Source: Aquisphaera giovannonii (GTDB lineage: Bacteria; Planctomycetota; Planctomycetia; Isosphaerales; Isosphaeraceae). Taken from it: DNA of 64,000 bases. Numbering within the stretch: position 1 is the stretch's first letter; every line of letters begins with the position of its first letter. Both the position numbers and the translations under genes were made by a program. Below the pieces are notes generated by a model. The model saw only the letters and a list, made by a program, of their open reading frames with translations. It had not been told where the DNA came from and did not search any database. Location: assembly GCF_008087625.1 (NCBI RefSeq), contig NZ_CP042997.1, forward strand, positions 5,890,001-5,954,000. Direction: 5' to 3'. Shown piece after piece: positions 62,115 through 64,000 of the stretch.

Positions 62115-63740
62115 TCAGGGTTTGGCGGCGAGGACCTCGTCGCCCTGGCGGAGGCCGGAGAGGATCTCGGTCCTGCCGCCGTGCACCTTGCCCGCCTTGA
62201 CGACCTGGCGCGAGGGCTTGCCGTCGGGCCCGGGGCGATAGACGACCTGGACCGGCGAGCCGTCGTCGGCCTCCTCCTCGAAGACGGACGAGGAGGGGAG
62301 CGACAGGGCGTCCCGGGCGCGGTAGGTCGTGAACTTCAGGGTGCACGCCATGCCCGGCTTGATGAGGGCGGCCTCCGGGCCGAGCTCGACGTCGGCGACG
62401 ATGTCGAACTTGCCGGCCTCGCGGGGGACGGGCGTCAGGCTGACGAGGTGCGCCGGGGAGGCCAGGGCGGGGTCGATCGTCGGCACGGCCAGGCCCTTCA
62501 GGTCGGCGCGGCCGGCCAGGTGGCGGAGCTCCTTCTCCTCCACGGAGGCGACGGCCACGAGCGGCCGCGGGGCGACGATGGTGATGAAGACCTCGTCGGC
62601 CGCGAGGGTGCCCCCCTTGCGGAGCTTGGAGGCGAGGGCCGCGGCCTGGGGCCACGCCCCGCGCTCCTCGCGGCCGTAGTAGACGAGGCCGTCGGCCGGC
62701 GCGTGCACGGACATGGCGTCCCGGTCGCGCCGCAGGTCGGCGAGCTTCTCGGCGGCCCTCGCGTGGTCGTGCTGGAGCTTGGCCAGGGCCTGCCGCTTCT
62801 GGTTGAGCGTCAGGGGGAGCCCGGTCCGTGCCCGCTGGATTTCCAGGGCCTGGCGCGCGGCCGCCTCCCGGGCGGCGATCTCCTGGCGAGGGAGCTGGAT
62901 CTTGAGGGTGGCCTCGCTCTGGAGCTGGGCGGACTTCAGGTAGACCTCGGCGGATTCCACCTGGAAGCGGGTGCGGCGGAGGATGATCTCCTCGGTCTCC
63001 TCCGTGAGGTCCTTGGAGCGGTACATCTTCTCGAGCTGGCGGAGCTCCTCGCGCGAGTACTCGAGGGATTCGGTCGCCGACTTCAAGGAGAAGGCGGCCA
63101 TCTTCTCCGCCTGGGGCCGGTCGATCTCCAGGAACCGCGCGAGGTCCTCGTCGGCCTGGGCCTTCGTCCGCTCGGCCGCGGCGAGGTCCAGGGGCAGGAG
63201 CTTCTCGAGGATCGGCAGCTCCTCGGCGGCGTGCTTCAGGGCGAGCTCGCCGGCGGCCAGGTCCACCTCGGCGTCCTGGATGGCCTTGTCGATCTTCTCG
63301 CGGTCGATGTCCACGAGGATGTCGCCCCGCTTGACGGCCGTCCCCAGGCCGGCCGCCCGCTCGACCATCATGGGCTGGGCCCAGGCCTTCGGGCTGATCG
63401 AGACCTCCACCGCCTTCACCGGCTCGAAGACGGCGGGGACCGAGACGTCCACGCGGAACGTCCCCTTCTCGACCTTCACCGTCGCCGGGGCGTCCGCCTT
63501 CGGCTTCGTCGCGTCCGCCTTCGGCGCGGCCTGGGATTCCGGCTTCGGTGCGGCCGCCTGCGGGCCCGGGGCCTCGGGCTTCCGCTCCAGCTTCAGCAAT
63601 GGGGGCGAATCGGTGATTTCTCCGAGGCGGCCCGGGAGTGGCTCCTGCGCGACGGATTCGGCGACACCGCCGGCGACGACAAGCGCGGCCGTCAGCCAGA
63701 ACGTTCGAACCACCAGGATCCCCCTCGCCATCGCCTTCAT
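62115..63740 (-). CDS. HlyD/RND-type periplasmic adaptor protein
   Basis: A 541-residue membrane-fusion protein. An N-terminal anchor is followed by a Pro/Lys-rich linker, the biotinyl-lipoyl half (ISPKAWAQPMMVERAAGLGTAVKRGD), a long coiled-coil hairpin (about 200-320; AELALKHAAEELPILEKLL and neighbouring helices) and the beta-barrel domain (LPSSSVFEEE, RQVVKAGKVHGGRTEILSGLRQGDEVL). Adaptors normally pair with an RND, ABC or MFS pump and TolC; none is adjacent. It is co-transcribed with the squalene-cyclase-like gene. ATG 63740 was chosen. Confidence 0.9.
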   Translation of the reverse strand: MKAMARGILVVRTFWLTAALVVAGGVAESVAQEPLPGRLGEITDSPPLLKLERKPEAPGPQAAAPKPESQAAPKADATKPKADAPATVKVEKGTFRVDVSVPAVFEPVKAVEVSISPKAWAQPMMVERAAGLGTAVKRGDILVDIDREKIDKAIQDAEVDLAAGELALKHAAEELPILEKLLPLDLAAAERTKAQADEDLARFLEIDRPQAEKMAAFSLKSATESLEYSREELRQLEKMYRSKDLTEETEEIILRRTRFQVESAEVYLKSAQLQSEATLKIQLPRQEIAAREAAARQALEIQRARTGLPLTLNQKRQALAKLQHDHARAAEKLADLRRDRDAMSVHAPADGLVYYGREERGAWPQAAALASKLRKGGTLAADEVFITIVAPRPLVAVASVEEKELRHLAGRADLKGLAVPTIDPALASPAHLVSLTPVPREAGKFDIVADVELGPEAALIKPGMACTLKFTTYRARDALSLPSSSVFEEEADDGSPVQVVYRPGPDGKPSRQVVKAGKVHGGRTEILSGLRQGDEVLAAKP

Positions 63741-63886
63741 GGGCCGTGTCCCCGATTCCGCGGCGTCCGCCACTCGACGTCGGCGGGCTCGCCACCGCGT
63801 CCCACTCATCTTGCCACCAGGCCCGGCCGGGTGCTAGTCTCCGTTCTCGAAAGCGAGTCCACCCCGCGTCCTTCCCCTCGCCCCCG

Positions 63887-64000
63887 ATGCCGAACCCATC
63901 CCCCGCCGATTACGAATGCGACGGCTGCGGCGCCTGCTGCGGCGCGTACCTGATCTTCGCCTCGGTCGACGACGCCCGCCGCGAGCCCCGGATCGAGGCG
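63887..64000 (+). CDS. YkgJ-family cysteine-cluster protein, partial at window end
   Basis: The first 38 codons of a protein with CDGCGACCGAYLIFAS, the CxxCxxCC motif of the YkgJ family, which binds a metal ion or iron-sulfur cluster. The start is ATG 63887, and the rest lies beyond the window. It diverges from the HlyD-type gene. The family's role is not established. Confidence 0.8.
   Translation, partial: MPNPSPADYECDGCGACCGAYLIFASVDDARREPRIEA

Overview
The window is very G+C-rich DNA from a planctomycete, most likely of the Isosphaeraceae (Singulisphaera/Aquisphaera/Paludisphaera type). The placement rests on family content, not a species match: a DUF1559 prepilin-like protein, ECF sigma factors with long membrane-spanning C-terminal extensions, a Tat-exported Gfo/Idh/MocA oxidoreductase, stand-alone squalene-cyclase-like proteins, a glycine-rich surface protein with a degenerate LEPR-XLL-like N-terminus, GxxExxY proteins in nests of palindromes, and many secreted proteins of unknown function. 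No rRNA, tRNA or CRISPR array was recognised.

Layout. 1-8500: two unknown genes, NAD(P)H-hydrate dehydratase, a DUF1559/lipoprotein pair, an acetolactate decarboxylase predicted to be a lipoprotein, and a three-gene sigma-factor operon joined by two ATGA overlaps. 8900-15000: a small HExxH protein, YbaK deacylase, a TlpA-like redoxin behind a BlaI-type dyad, a DUF885 peptidase and a partner. 15200-22400: a HerA/FtsK-like ATPase, class 3 lipase, leucine-rich-repeat protein, DUF1345 protein and NAD-malic enzyme. 22500-36700 is accessory DNA: J-domain protein, GxxExxY gene inside long palindromes, a triple-domain CE15-SGNH-SGNH esterase, an IS481 element (48-bp inverted repeats, 6-bp target duplication) inserted in an older palindromic element, SelA, an FAH-family hydrolase, a DUF433/DUF5615 toxin-antitoxin pair, an IS66-family element (target duplication visible), a leucine-rich-repeat protein and an irregular array of 14-mers. 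36700-47500: glycine-rich surface protein, a beta-propeller operon ending in a membrane-anchored sigma factor, YebC, and about 1.9 kb without a convincing gene. 47500-54800: a 1301-residue secreted protein, then a tight three-gene operon (TIM-barrel isomerase, aminoglycoside-phosphotransferase-fold kinase, enolase homologue with two altered active-site positions). 54900-64000: an ECF sigma factor fused to a Wza-like polysaccharide-export domain, a Gfo/Idh oxidoreductase, an inositol-phosphatase-like enzyme, a squalene-cyclase-like protein with an HlyD-type adaptor, and the start of a YkgJ-family gene.

Most noteworthy: (a) the sigma factor/export-protein fusion, which puts an RNA-polymerase-binding domain and a Wza-type envelope domain on one chain; (b) the isomerase-kinase-enolase-like operon, whose enolase lacks two conserved catalytic positions; (c) the glucuronoyl-esterase/double-SGNH fusion; (d) at least six families of palindromic or short repeats, two of which can be ordered in time by insertions. 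Novelty of all these is judged from reading alone; no database was searched.
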